Assembly: GCA_963836375.1 (NCBI GenBank)
Contig: CAWIJK010000002.1
Span: 62,001 to 126,000, forward strand
Source of the DNA: CAWIJK01 sp963836375
Lineage (GTDB): Bacteria; Actinomycetota; Acidimicrobiia; Acidimicrobiales; RAAP-2
DNA length: 64,000 nucleotides
Direction of reading: 5' to 3'
Shown here: positions 34,307 through 42,684 of the stretch, in pieces
Layout: each line of letters opens with the position of its first letter
Numbering within the stretch: the first letter of the stretch is position 1
The notes under the pieces: generated by a model
What the model saw: only the letters and a program-made list of their open reading frames with translations
The model's database searches: none
Told to the model about the DNA's origin: nothing
Translations under genes and position numbers: made by a program

Positions 34307-35590
34307 ATGGCGGCTCCAATCCGCCAATCGTTGCGGGGGGTCGGTGTCCTGACCGGGGCCGCCCGGGTGGTCAGGGACCCGCGCATTGCCGGCATGCTCC
34401 GGGCGGGCCCGAGAGTCATGGACTTCCTCGTCCGCAGCCACCGGCGTACGACGAGGATCGACGGTGATGACAGCATCGTTGCCGTCCGACCGACCCCGGC
34501 GCTGGCGGCCCAGGCCTACGTCGACGAGCTGCTCATCGCCGCCCTCCGGCATCCGGACCTCTTACCCCGTGAGGAGGACTATGCGCCCGCGGCCGCCGAC
34601 CTGCAGGCGGCTCGGGAGCTCTTCGATGACCGGGGATGGCTCGAGCGGCCTGCCGACTACCACCGGGACCCTCCGGTTCCCGACGACGTCCGGGCTTCTC
34701 ACGAGCGAGTCCTGGGATTCGGTTACGATCACACGACGTTCTCGAGCGGGTGGGAGCCCTATCCCGAGGAGCCGGGCCGGACTCGGTGGCTCGAGCACCT
34801 GGCCAACCGCACCGCGCACACCTGGGTCGCCCGGGCGCCGGGACGGGACCGTGGGTCGTGGGTCGTCTGCGTGCACGGGTTTGGGATGGGGCAGAAGGCG
34901 TCACTTGACCTGCGGGCGTTTCGGGCGGCCGAACTCCATCGGCTGGGCATCAATGTGGCCGTCGCCGTCCTCCCGCTGCACGGACAGAGGGCGTCGGGAC
35001 GGGTGCGGGGCGAGGACCTGATGACCATCGACATGGTGGACAGCATGCACGGCATGGCGCAGGCGACCTGGGACGTCAGGCGCCTCATCTCCTGGTTGCG
35101 CGAATGCGAAGGCGCCGAGCGGGTCGGGGTCATGGGCCAGTCGCTGGGCGGCCTCGTCGCCTCGCTCGTCGCCTCACTCGACCCCGACCTCACCTGCGCC
35201 GTCGCCGGCATCCCGGTGGTCGACCTTCCCGACCTCTTCCGTCGGCACAGCCCGCCTGCGATCTCCCAGCGGGCGCAGCAATTCGGCGTTCTGGGGACGG
35301 TCGCCGACGAGGTTCACCGCGTGGTCTCGCCGCTGGCCATGAGCTGCTCGGTGGCCCCGGAGCATCGGTACATCTACGCCGGTCTGGCCGACCGGATGTC
35401 CACGTTCGGCCAGGCCCGACGGCTCTGGCTGCACTGGGAGCGACCGGCGCTCGCCGCGTATCCCGGGGGGCACATCGGCTTCTACTGGGCCAGCTCGGTC
35501 AAAGCCCTCGTGACCGAGGCCATGACCTCGTCGTATCCGGAGGGCTTGCAGCCGGCCGCCCGGGGCGCCAGAGGTGGATTTGACCGGTGA
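34307..35590 (+). CDS. Alpha/beta-hydrolase (lipase/esterase-like)
   Basis: A 427-residue protein. An N-terminal helical part (about 1-180) precedes the hydrolase core: VVCVHGFGMGQ (oxyanion hole), VMGQSLGGLVAS with the nucleophile elbow GQSLGG, and a late GGHIGFYW His. It resembles a large-capped lipase or peptidase-like hydrolase. The start is uncertain: ATG 34307 is given, but in-frame GTG codons upstream would overlap the WS/DGAT stop. Coupling to WS/DGAT suggests turnover of wax esters or triacylglycerol (inference). Confidence 0.75.
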   Translation: MAAPIRQSLRGVGVLTGAARVVRDPRIAGMLRAGPRVMDFLVRSHRRTTRIDGDDSIVAVRPTPALAAQAYVDELLIAALRHPDLLPREEDYAPAAADLQAARELFDDRGWLERPADYHRDPPVPDDVRASHERVLGFGYDHTTFSSGWEPYPEEPGRTRWLEHLANRTAHTWVARAPGRDRGSWVVCVHGFGMGQKASLDLRAFRAAELHRLGINVAVAVLPLHGQRASGRVRGEDLMTIDMVDSMHGMAQATWDVRRLISWLRECEGAERVGVMGQSLGGLVASLVASLDPDLTCAVAGIPVVDLPDLFRRHSPPAISQRAQQFGVLGTVADEVHRVVSPLAMSCSVAPEHRYIYAGLADRMSTFGQARRLWLHWERPALAAYPGGHIGFYWASSVKALVTEAMTSSYPEGLQPAARGARGGFDR

Positions 35591-35620
35591 CGGGTGGCCG
35601 CCGCCAAACGAGGTCTCAGC

Positions 35621-35710
35621 TCACTCGGTGGCCACCGCCCCGGCCACGTCGGTAACATGGACTCCCAGACCCGGGCAGCGAACCCTGGCTGGTGGCGTGC
35701 CCGAAGGCTG
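35621..35710 (-). pseudogene. 3' fragment of a surface-repeat-protein paralogue
   Basis: This stretch is clearly similar to the last 90 bases of the repeat-protein gene ending at 37993. It encodes FGHATSQGSLPG, then after one inserted base GLGVHVTDVAGAVATE and TGA at 35621, matching FGDAISQGSLPG-VGVHVTNVVGAVPTG. Nothing further upstream is recognisable. It marks a lost second copy, or recombination, next to the tRNA-Val. Confidence 0.75.
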
Positions 35711-36178
35711 TCGCTCGGTCTGGCCGATGATCTCCAGATGGCCCCCTAACTAGGTGGCCATTGGGAAGCTACGGGACCTTGGTTCTCACCGGGAAGGTGT
35801 TTGTGGGAATCTGTGATTGTGCATGTCTGTGACACCTGCCCGAGTCCCATCGCCTATTTCGATCGTCGATGATCGGGCGGTCTTGGCAGGTGTCTCGTAC
35901 ACAGACCTACTGGGTCTTGCTGAAGTGAAGTAGCTGCGGGAAGAACTCTCTGACAATCGATGTCTCGGCGTTGTAATCGACGCACCGAGATGGGAGGTCA
36001 GCTCCTTGACGACCGACTCCTCGCCTGAGGCGTCCAAGGTTCGGATGGAGAGGGTGTCCGCCACTTCTGTCATGGTCGAAGGACTGCCGAGCCGACGACT
36101 CCATCTATTGTGGAAGCGCGGTACCGGCCCCGACAACTAAGGAATGACACATCGGTCCAGATCAAAGCTAATCAACAG
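35711..36178. other. Gene-poor stretch before tRNA-Val
   Basis: No gene is supported. A minus-strand frame (about 35786-36064, MTEVADTLSIRTLDASGEES) and a shorter overlapping one are open but match nothing known and look like degenerate sequence. Base composition is lower in GC than the flanking host genes. The region ends directly at the tRNA. Confidence 0.5.
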
Positions 36179-36252
36179 GGGCGCTTAGCTCAGTTGGTCA
36201 GAGCAGCTGGCTTACAACCAGCAGGCCGGGGGTTCGAGTCCCTCAGCGCCCA
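36179..36252 (+). tRNA. tRNA-Val (UAC)
   Basis: The 74 bases fold as a cloverleaf. The acceptor is GGGCGCT with AGCGCCC, the D arm GCTC-loop-GAGC, and the anticodon stem GCTGG/CCAGC around loop CTTACAA (anticodon TAC). The T arm GGGGG-TTCGAGT-CCCTC has one G-T pair, and A is the discriminator. CCA is not encoded. A truncated second copy of its 5' half lies 4.9 kb upstream. Confidence 0.95.
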
Positions 36253-36304
36253 CATATTTGTGTCACATATTTGTGCCACACGAACCGCGGCCGATCATTC
36301 TCCT
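36253..36304. other. Short spacer after tRNA-Val
   Basis: Contains a direct repeat of about 12 bases (CACATATTTGTG, CACATATTTGTGCCAC region) immediately downstream of the tRNA. No gene; part of a 517-base stretch to the P450 that otherwise holds the VapC remnant and the P450 control region. Confidence 0.4.
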
Positions 36305-36480
36305 TCAGACCACCACCACGTCTACGAGCCCCCGGAGACCTCGTAGGTCGTCAGCGTTTCGCGTGTAGATCGGGATGTCCGCCGCACAGGCGATAGCCAA
36401 TCATGAGATCAAGGGCCCGAGGACCGCGTGCCTTGCGTCCGATTTCCACTCCGGCAGCGCAACGCCCCCCGTTGCCGCCC
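36305..36480 (-). pseudogene. VapC-type PIN toxin remnant (C-terminal part)
   Basis: Minus-strand sequence reads GRKARGPRALDLMIG, then after a one-base shift AIACAADIPIYTRNADDLRG and LRGLVDVVVV with TGA at 36305. This is the typical C-terminal half of VapC PIN nucleases (RALDLMIAATA...PLYTRNADDF...). The N-terminal Asp-bearing part and a partner antitoxin are not found. It lies directly downstream of the tRNA-Val, a common landing site for mobile genes. Confidence 0.7.
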
Positions 36481-36711
36481 GAACCCTTCCGGTGGCTCGC
36501 TACACAGGGAATAGTCACGGCGTTGGAGACAATGGAAAGGCGAACAGACAACGGGTGAAGCCGCGCTGCTAACCGCAATGTATTGATTTACACCCAGCGG
36601 TCGAGGATGGTCGGTATCGGCACATCTTGGATGGGCCAAACGAGCGCCGGCTGAGTTCGTCACGGCCATGACTCAACCCCTGAAGATCCGCCGTGGAAGA
36701 TGTGCGAAGCT
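36481..36711. other. Intergenic region upstream of the P450
   Basis: Moderate-GC sequence with no supportable gene. It contains AT-rich parts (e.g. TGTATTGATTTACACC) and may include promoter elements for the P450. Short open frames here match nothing. Confidence 0.35.
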
Positions 36712-36746
36712 CCACATTCGCCTATGTTTCGGCGAATGGCATGTGG
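36712..36746. promoter_or_regulatory. Long inverted repeat before the P450 gene, operator or hairpin candidate
   Basis: CATTCGCC (36715-36722) and GGCGAATG (36731-36738) pair perfectly around an eight-base loop. Outside them, CCACAT (36712-36717) and ATGTGG (36741-36746) extend the dyad. The element ends about 24 bases before the P450 ATG and could bind a dimeric regulator or fold in mRNA. Confidence 0.55.
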
Positions 36747-36769
36747 TGTGACAATCGTAAGAGGGGACC

Positions 36770-37945
36770 ATGACAGACCTCTATGATCCGTTTTCGCACG
36801 AACTGCACGACGACCCATATCCCGTCTATCGGACGCTGCGAGACGAGCACCCGCTCTACTTCTGCGAGGCACGAAATACCTGGGTCCTCAGCCGCTTTGG
36901 CGACGTCTGGAAGGCAGTCCACGACCCAGAGACCTTCTCCTCGGCTCAGGGTATCTTTCCAGGATTGGGTCAGAACGACCCCGATCAGATGCTGCCGGTG
37001 ATGATCATGATGGATCCACCCCGCCATACAGATCTTCGCAGGCTCGTGAGTAGGGCCTTCACGAGGCGTCGGATCGCCGACCATGCGCAAGCGATCCGAG
37101 AGATCGCCCGGGACCTGATCGATACCCTTGTGGACGCCGAGCAGGGCGACCTCGTGGAGGACCTCGCCAAGCCATTGCCCACGATTGTCATCGCCGACCT
37201 GCTCGGCGTCCCCCGGGAAGACCGAAAGGCGTTTCGGCAGTGGTCAGACCAGATAATCCAGGACAATCCCGATGACCCGGTGGTGGCAGCCCGGGCAATG
37301 GATGGAGTGGCCAGCTTGCTCGGCTATTTCGCGGACCTCATCGCCGAACGGCGGCGATCCCCCCGTGATGACCTGCTCACCGCTCTCATCATGGCTGAGG
37401 CTGATGGAGAGCGCCTTAGCGAGGACGAACTCTTTGCTATGTGCATCCTTTTGCTCGTGGCCGGGAACGAGACGACGACCAACCTGGTGAGCAACAGTGC
37501 CGTCCTCTTCGATCAGAATCCCGATCAGTGGCGAGCCATAGTTGCCAACCCGTCCCTCCTTCCAGGCGCAATCGAGGAATCCCTTCGCTTCGATTCTCCG
37601 GTCCAGGCGCTGGCCCGGACGCTCACCCGCGCCATCGTCATGCACGGTCAGACGATGAATGAAGGCGACAAGGTGCTATTGGTCTACGGATCGGCGAATC
37701 GGGACGACCGGGAATTCTCGGACCCGGACACCTTTGACATCGAACGCACAGTGGATCGACAGCTCGCATTCGGCCACGGTATCCACTTCTGTCTTGGCGC
37801 ACCCCTCGCTCGCCTGGAGGGGGAGATTGCGTACTCGGAGCTTGTTAGACGCTCGCCTGAATGGACGGTCGCGGGTACACCCGAGCGAATGCATTCGGGG
37901 CCTATCCGTGGGCTGCTGCGCCTCCCGGTCTCGATGAACGGGTAG
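36770..37945 (+). CDS. Cytochrome P450
   Basis: A 391-residue bacterial class-I-type P450. The I-helix oxygen motif is AGNETT (231-236), the ExxR is EESLR (269-273), and the heme loop is FGHGIHFCLGAP with the axial Cys at 341. RDDREFSDPDTFD is the usual meander sequence. It needs ferredoxin and reductase, neither of which is adjacent. Substrate unknown; the sequence type is like CYP families acting on terpenoids, fatty acids or steroids. AGAGGGGACC precedes the ATG. A strong dyad lies just upstream. Confidence 0.95.
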   Translation: MTDLYDPFSHELHDDPYPVYRTLRDEHPLYFCEARNTWVLSRFGDVWKAVHDPETFSSAQGIFPGLGQNDPDQMLPVMIMMDPPRHTDLRRLVSRAFTRRRIADHAQAIREIARDLIDTLVDAEQGDLVEDLAKPLPTIVIADLLGVPREDRKAFRQWSDQIIQDNPDDPVVAARAMDGVASLLGYFADLIAERRRSPRDDLLTALIMAEADGERLSEDELFAMCILLLVAGNETTTNLVSNSAVLFDQNPDQWRAIVANPSLLPGAIEESLRFDSPVQALARTLTRAIVMHGQTMNEGDKVLLVYGSANRDDREFSDPDTFDIERTVDRQLAFGHGIHFCLGAPLARLEGEIAYSELVRRSPEWTVAGTPERMHSGPIRGLLRLPVSMNG

Positions 37946-37992
37946 CGCCTGTCCCCGGAGTTGCGCCCCATCCCGGTGGGAAGGGGCACCCC

Positions 37993-40152
37993 TCACCCGG
38001 TCGGCACCGCCCCCACCACGTTGGTGACGTGGACTCCCACCCCCGGCAGCGACCCCTGGCTGATGGCGTCACCGAAGGCGAAGACCCCGCCGTCCGAACC
38101 GATGAGCCAGTAGCCCCCGCCGTCGGGGGTGGGCACGATGCTCACGATGTTCGATACCGTGACCCCCAACCCTGGCAGGGATCCGTAGCTAGTGGCGTCG
38201 CCAAAGGCGTAGACTGCCCCGTCGGCCCCGACCACGTAGTAGCCCTTGCCGTCGGGGGTCGAGGCGATGCCGGCGATGTTTTTGACCGAGATCCCGAGAC
38301 CCGGGAGGGAGCCCAAGAACGGGGCGTTGCCGAAGGTGAAGACCCCGCCGTCCTTGCCCACCAGGAAGTAACCTCCGCCCCCGGGGGCGGCCACGATGCC
38401 CACGATGTTGTTCACATGGACGTTCATCGATGGTAACGAGCCGTAGAAGCCGGCCGATTGGCCGACCGGGAACACGAAGACCCCGCCGTCTGAACCCACC
38501 AGGTCATAACCCTGGTAGTTGTTCGTGGGCACGATCCCCACCACGTTGGCGACCTTGATGCCCAGGCCCGGGAGCGACCCGAAGAACCCTGAGCTCTGGC
38601 CGACCGGGAAGACGAAAACCCCGCCGTCGGAGCCCACCAGGTTGTAGCCGGTGAAGTTGTTCGTGGGCACGATCCCCGCGACGTTGTCCACCTTGACGCC
38701 CAGGCCTGGGAGTGACCCGAAGAAGCCGCTGGATTGCCCCGTCGGGAACACGAAGACCCCGCCGTCGGAACCGGCCAGGTCGTAGCCGACCGCTTGGATC
38801 ATGACCGACTCGGTGACCGTAGCCGAGGGGCCCCCGTTGTTCGACACCGTCTGGCCGGTGAAGTTCTGGGTAGTCGATGTCCCTTGGGAGTTGGTGACCG
38901 TTAGCGTCACGCTGTAGGAGCCCGCTGCAGCGTAGACGTGAGTGGTGGTCGGGCTCGTCGTTGTCGCCGTCGTCCCGTCACCGAAGTTCCATGAGTAAGA
39001 AGCGATCGAGCCAACGGGCGAGAACGACGATCCTGCGTTGAAGGTGGTGGGATTCCCAGGGGTGCCGCCGGTGACACTGAAGCCGGCCGTCGGTGCCTGG
39101 TCGGGTGTGATCGCAATGGCCGCCGAAGCGTCCATCCCACCCCCGGTAATCGCAGTACCAGCACTGCCCGTGGCGAGGTCGATCGGGGTCACCGAGTCGC
39201 CTTCGTAATTTGCGACGTAGGCACTTTGCCCGTTGGGGGTTATGGCGATGGAGATCGGCTCGTTCATCTCGCCCCCAGTGATTGCAGCGCCGGCGATATC
39301 CGTGGCGAGGTCGATCGGGGTCACCGAGTCGCTGACGAAGTTGGAGACGTAGGCGTCTTGCCCGTTGGGGGTGATCGCGATAGCGCTCGGGTCGTTCATT
39401 GAACCACCGGTAATTGCCGTCCCGGCAGTGTTCGTCGCGAGATCGATCGGGGTCACCGAGTTGCCGCCACTATTGGTGACGTAAGCCGCCTGGCCGTTGG
39501 GGGTGATGACGATGCCTTGCGGATAATCCATCCCGCCCCCGGTGATCGCCGTGCCGGCAGTGCCCGTCGCCAGGTCGATCGGGGTCACCGAGTTGCTCAA
39601 GCCGTTCGCGACGTAGGCAGTCGTGCCGTTGGGGGTAATGGCAATTGCATCAGGATTATCTATCGATCCTCCGGAGATAGCCGTGCCTGCGGTGCCCGTC
39701 GCGAGGTCGATCGGGGTCACCGAGCTGCCGTATCGGTTGGTGACGTAGGCCGCCTGGCCGTTGGGCGTAATGGCGATGCCGAACGGGCCGTTCATCGAGC
39801 CCCCGGTGATGGCCTTGCCGGCGACGCCGTTGACGAGATCGATCGGGGTCACCGAGTTGGTGACGTCGTTGGCTAGGTAGGCGGTCTGCCCGTTGGGGGT
39901 TATGGCGATGCCGAGTGGGTCACCTGTCCCACCCCCGGAAATCGCCGTGCCTGCAGTGCCCGTCGCCAGGTCGATCGGGGTCACCGAGTCATTGCCCTGG
40001 TTGGCGACGTAGGCGGTCGGCGTGACGGCGGTGGCGCTGACTGCGGTCGGCTCGAATAGCAATGGGACCAAGACAGCAGCGCTGCCTACAACGACCGCCA
40101 TGAGCAGGCTCGTCCACGACGATGTGCTTGTGTGTGCTTTCGTGTTGGCCAT
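37993..40152 (-). CDS. Secreted YVTN beta-propeller / PKD / repeat surface protein
   Basis: A 719-residue secreted protein. A signal helix (SWTSLLMAVVVGSAAVLVPL, near 12-32) is followed by seven 44-residue repeats (about 48-355; YVANxxxxSVTPIDLATG, AIAITPNG), a full seven-bladed YVTN-type propeller. A PKD-like domain follows (about 356-440; SYSWNFGDGTTA). Six C-terminal repeats of about 44 residues (457-719; GSDGGVFVFP, GSLPGLG, GIVPT) match the GSDGGVFAFGD repeats common in Acidimicrobiia. The start at 40152 has GGGAGG nine bases upstream; ATG at 40209 is less likely. A role in adhesion or surface layers is inferred. A broken copy of its 3' end lies at 35621. Confidence 0.9.
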   Translation of the reverse strand: MANTKAHTSTSSWTSLLMAVVVGSAAVLVPLLFEPTAVSATAVTPTAYVANQGNDSVTPIDLATGTAGTAISGGGTGDPLGIAITPNGQTAYLANDVTNSVTPIDLVNGVAGKAITGGSMNGPFGIAITPNGQAAYVTNRYGSSVTPIDLATGTAGTAISGGSIDNPDAIAITPNGTTAYVANGLSNSVTPIDLATGTAGTAITGGGMDYPQGIVITPNGQAAYVTNSGGNSVTPIDLATNTAGTAITGGSMNDPSAIAITPNGQDAYVSNFVSDSVTPIDLATDIAGAAITGGEMNEPISIAITPNGQSAYVANYEGDSVTPIDLATGSAGTAITGGGMDASAAIAITPDQAPTAGFSVTGGTPGNPTTFNAGSSFSPVGSIASYSWNFGDGTTATTTSPTTTHVYAAAGSYSVTLTVTNSQGTSTTQNFTGQTVSNNGGPSATVTESVMIQAVGYDLAGSDGGVFVFPTGQSSGFFGSLPGLGVKVDNVAGIVPTNNFTGYNLVGSDGGVFVFPVGQSSGFFGSLPGLGIKVANVVGIVPTNNYQGYDLVGSDGGVFVFPVGQSAGFYGSLPSMNVHVNNIVGIVAAPGGGGYFLVGKDGGVFTFGNAPFLGSLPGLGISVKNIAGIASTPDGKGYYVVGADGAVYAFGDATSYGSLPGLGVTVSNIVSIVPTPDGGGYWLIGSDGGVFAFGDAISQGSLPGVGVHVTNVVGAVPTG
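37996..38784 (-). repeat. C-terminal protein repeats (six units of about 44 codons)
   Basis: Six in-frame coding repeats of 129-138 bases, each encoding a GSDGGVF-type strand, a GSLPG turn and a hydrophobic NIVGIVP-type strand. The first three units use VFVFPxGQSSGFFG; the last three use VFxFGDA-type sequence, so there are two subfamilies. Confidence 0.85.
39088..40011 (-). repeat. Seven 132-bp YVTN-type repeats
   Basis: Seven tandem 132-base units, each encoding 44 residues that include SVTPIDLAT and AIAITPNG. The DNA CTCGGTGACCCCGATCGACC-type core (reverse strand GGTCGATCGGGGTCACCGAG) is nearly invariant, so the array can recombine. Confidence 0.9.
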
Positions 40153-40730
40153 CGTGGATCGCCTCCCCGCCCTGCCCACTATGAACACATCAGATGTCTT
40201 TCGAGTCACATCACTCGACCCTTTTAGACCGTGTCATCCGTTCTTTAGTCTACTTTGAATTAGAACCTTTCATAGTGAGGAACAGCCCGAGAACCATCAG
40301 TATGTGCGTGATATCGCTGCGGCCGTAACGAGCCACGAGGCCGCGCCGGTACGACGGATCTCACGCACCCAGGTGGCCTCCTCGACAGCGGCGCCTTCAA
40401 GCCTGATGGGCCCGGAGTCGGCCTGGGTCTCAACCTGACCCAGAGGTAGGACTGACCAGCGCTGCCCCATCCACCGCCACCGTCCCGTTTGAGCCGGTCA
40501 CCGATGAAGCTGAGAGGCGCTCTTGGGAGGCTTCCTCTCCGGCTACAGCGGGCTCATCCAAGATCCTGCGACTGGGGATCGGCGAGTCTCCAAGGGCAGC
40601 CGAGCCCTTTACCCCGAATCTGAGCCAACCAAGCCGAGGGCGCGTCCAGGACCGGGCGTTCGGGGCTGCCCTCCACCCCGCTCGGACTCGGCACCTTCAG
40701 CGCGGTCAAGAGGCGACGTAGACTTCTGGG
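40153..40730. other. Intergenic region, promoter side of the repeat-protein gene
   Basis: About 580 bases without a supported gene. Nearest the surface-protein gene is an AT-rich part (about 40195-40275, including TTTAGTCTACTTTGAATTAG) that probably holds its promoter. The rest (40330-40730) has open frames but no recognisable protein. Confidence 0.5.
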
Positions 40731-41279
40731 ATGACCGACGTCCAAGATAGTTACCGGGTGGTGTCGAGCGGCTTCGGCGCCGCGGTGAAGGCGGTGGCCC
40801 CTGACCAGTGGGGGGCTCAATCCCCCTGCGAGCAGTGGACAGCACGTGATCTGCTGGCGCACGTGGTCGAGAATCATCGCGGCGTGATCGCCAGTGTCAG
40901 GGGTGGGGAGTCGGAACCCCTGGGGGCTGACGAGGAGCCGAGGCAGGCCTGGGAGAACGCCTCTCGTGCGATCGGCGAGATCGCCGGAGATCCGAAGGAG
41001 GCGGCCAAGGAGATGGACGGACCGACGGGCAAGATGCCTGCGGGTCAGATCATCGGCCAATTCGTGACCATGGACGTGCTCGTCCACACCTGGGACCTGG
41101 CACGAACGATCGGTGCGGACGAGCGTCTCGACGAGGACTCCGTCCGCCAGGCCTATGAGGCTCTCAAGCCGATGGACTCGATGATCCGCCTGCCCAACGT
41201 CTTTGGGCCCAAATTGGAACCACCAGTGGGTGCGGACCTGCAGACCGAGTTCCTTTACTTTTTGGGCCGGCGGGCGTAG
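40731..41279 (+). CDS. TIGR03086-family metal-binding protein
   Basis: A 182-residue protein of the DinB/maleylpyruvate-isomerase-N group. CEQWTARDLLAHVVENHRGV carries the first metal His; VTMDVLVHTWDLARTIGADE carries the second His and the conserved WDLA. Members are often thiol (mycothiol)-dependent or of unknown reaction. ATG at 40731 overlaps no neighbour. The gene is intact, unlike the related gene at 26652-27240. Confidence 0.88.
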   Translation: MTDVQDSYRVVSSGFGAAVKAVAPDQWGAQSPCEQWTARDLLAHVVENHRGVIASVRGGESEPLGADEEPRQAWENASRAIGEIAGDPKEAAKEMDGPTGKMPAGQIIGQFVTMDVLVHTWDLARTIGADERLDEDSVRQAYEALKPMDSMIRLPNVFGPKLEPPVGADLQTEFLYFLGRRA

Positions 41280-41348
41280 GTGAGTCGACGGGCGGCTACA
41301 CCTCGGACCCGGGCGTGGGACGCCCATCAACCGCCACCAACGGGCCCC

Positions 41349-41792
41349 CTATTGCAGGCCGTCCACTGGCTCCTCTTTTGGTTCGGGCCGGGTTACTGCG
41401 TTCCTGGCGGTACGAAGCGCTTCCAGTGCTGCAGGCGAGGGATCCGTGACTTCCGTCTTTGCCGCTTTCACGAGCATCATCTGAGCCTGAAGATCGAGGC
41501 TTCCGACCTCCTGAGCTACAGGGTTGTTCCTGGTCTCCCCTAGGACCGGCGAGTTCCCTGTTGAGCCGAAGCGGGTGTAGACGCTCGTCCGCTCCTGATA
41601 GGCGTCGGCCAGGGCAATCTGGCCATCGAGCTTCTCCAGTACCCCTAAGAGAGCACGGCGAAGAGCCTCGATCGGGTTTTGAAGGTAGGCGTCGACTGCC
41701 TGTTCCACTTCACCAATGTCTCGTTCCAGGGTCACGTCCACTGGGACTTGCGCTTCTTGGGGGGGCTCGTGGTTTGCACTATGGCCATGCAT
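41349..41792 (-). CDS. Protein of unknown function, helical
   Basis: A 147-residue acidic protein. The body is helical (QAVDAYLQNPIEALRRALLG, LEKLDGQIALADAYQERTS, LDLQAQMMLVKAAKTEV), possibly coiled-coil. The ATG at 41792 with GGAG nine bases upstream is preferred over a TTG ten codons earlier. No signal peptide or known motif. Codon usage fits the accessory region. Confidence 0.6.
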   Translation of the reverse strand: MHGHSANHEPPQEAQVPVDVTLERDIGEVEQAVDAYLQNPIEALRRALLGVLEKLDGQIALADAYQERTSVYTRFGSTGNSPVLGETRNNPVAQEVGSLDLQAQMMLVKAAKTEVTDPSPAALEALRTARNAVTRPEPKEEPVDGLQ

Positions 41793-42019
41793 TTCCGACG
41801 CTCCGGTCTCGATTCGCAACGAATCTTTACACGACGACCGGTCGGTGACCCACTCCCGGTGACGCTCCTATCACTTGTCAAGCCCCTTCGGGGAGCTCGG
41901 GAGTGGAAACAGCGGGCAACACAGTGCTGGGCCACTCGATTCGAGGGCAAGCTCTTATCAGGCCACGCGTTTCGAGAATGAGGTCCCGGGCACCGGGTCG
42001 GGGACAGAACTGGGATGAG
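41793..42019. other. Short gene-free stretch
   Basis: About 227 bases between the helical protein and the transposase remnant. No gene or repeat recognised. Confidence 0.3.
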
Positions 42020-42475
42020 TCAGACCCAGGCCAGGGATTTAGCCGCGAGGTAGGTGGCGATAGACCCGCGGGCGGCGTAGCGCTTCAGGGTGCGAATGAC
42101 CCTGGTTTTGTGCGCCCCTTCTTCACGCGTCGTTCGTAATTGGCGGTGGTGTCCGTGGTCGTGGGCGATGCGGACCACGACGATGGGCCAGAGCGCCGCG
42201 TTGGCCTGAGGGTCACCACCCCGGCCGAGGCTGTAAGGGGTCACCTTGCCCGAGGAGGCCTGCAAAGGAGAGACCCCGCACAGCTGCGCCCAGGCTGCCT
42301 CTGAGTGCAGACGCTTGGGGTTGTCCCCGGCGGCCAAGAGCAACGCGGCGGCTGTGTCGGACCGAACAGGGCGAGGAGCTCGGGCGCCACGCCCGTCAGG
42401 AGGGGGCGAGCACCTCGTCGAGCTCGGTGATCTCGTGCTCCGGTGCCTGGATCCGGTGGGCCCGGCGTAGTAGTC
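42020..42475 (-). pseudogene. IS110-family transposase remnant
   Basis: Minus-strand frames together give EHEITELDEVLAP, LLTGVAPELLALFG, AAALLLAAGDNPKRLHSEA, AWAQLCGVSPLQASSGK, and GGDPQANAALWPIVVVRIAH: the C-terminal transposase_20 region of IS110/IS116/IS902 elements. At least two one-base shifts break it (near GAPP-type C runs about 42395-42410 and 42360), and the DEDD N-terminal domain is missing. No terminal repeats are seen, as is usual for IS110. Confidence 0.8.
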
Positions 42476-42499
42476 GTCAACTGGGATAGCTTCGACGCG

Positions 42500-42676
42500 A
42501 TGTCGTACCGTCGCAAGAGCTTCCGGAGCCAGCTTTACCGTGGCGCCCGGGACCTCGGCAATATCGAGGCTTCCTCCAAGGGCCCGACTTCCTACGGTAA
42601 ACGTGTGGTTCGTCGGAAGGTCTACCGATCGACCAACCGGGTCACGGGGAGTTTCCTGCGCAAGCTGGGGCTGTAG
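42500..42676 (+). CDS. Small basic protein of unknown function
   Basis: A 58-residue, highly basic protein (MSYRRKSFRSQLYRGARDLG ... SFLRKLGL) rich in Arg and Lys, suggestive of nucleic-acid binding or a ribosome-like contact. No Cys or membrane helix. It is nine bases upstream of a second small gene in the same direction, which argues that both are real. I do not recognise its function. Confidence 0.6.
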   Translation: MSYRRKSFRSQLYRGARDLGNIEASSKGPTSYGKRVVRRKVYRSTNRVTGSFLRKLGL

Positions 42677-42684
42677 GGGGGACG

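Noticed and set aside
35786..36136. Minus-strand open frame before tRNA-Val
   Set aside because: No family likeness or ribosome-binding site; overlapping short frames suggest degenerate sequence.
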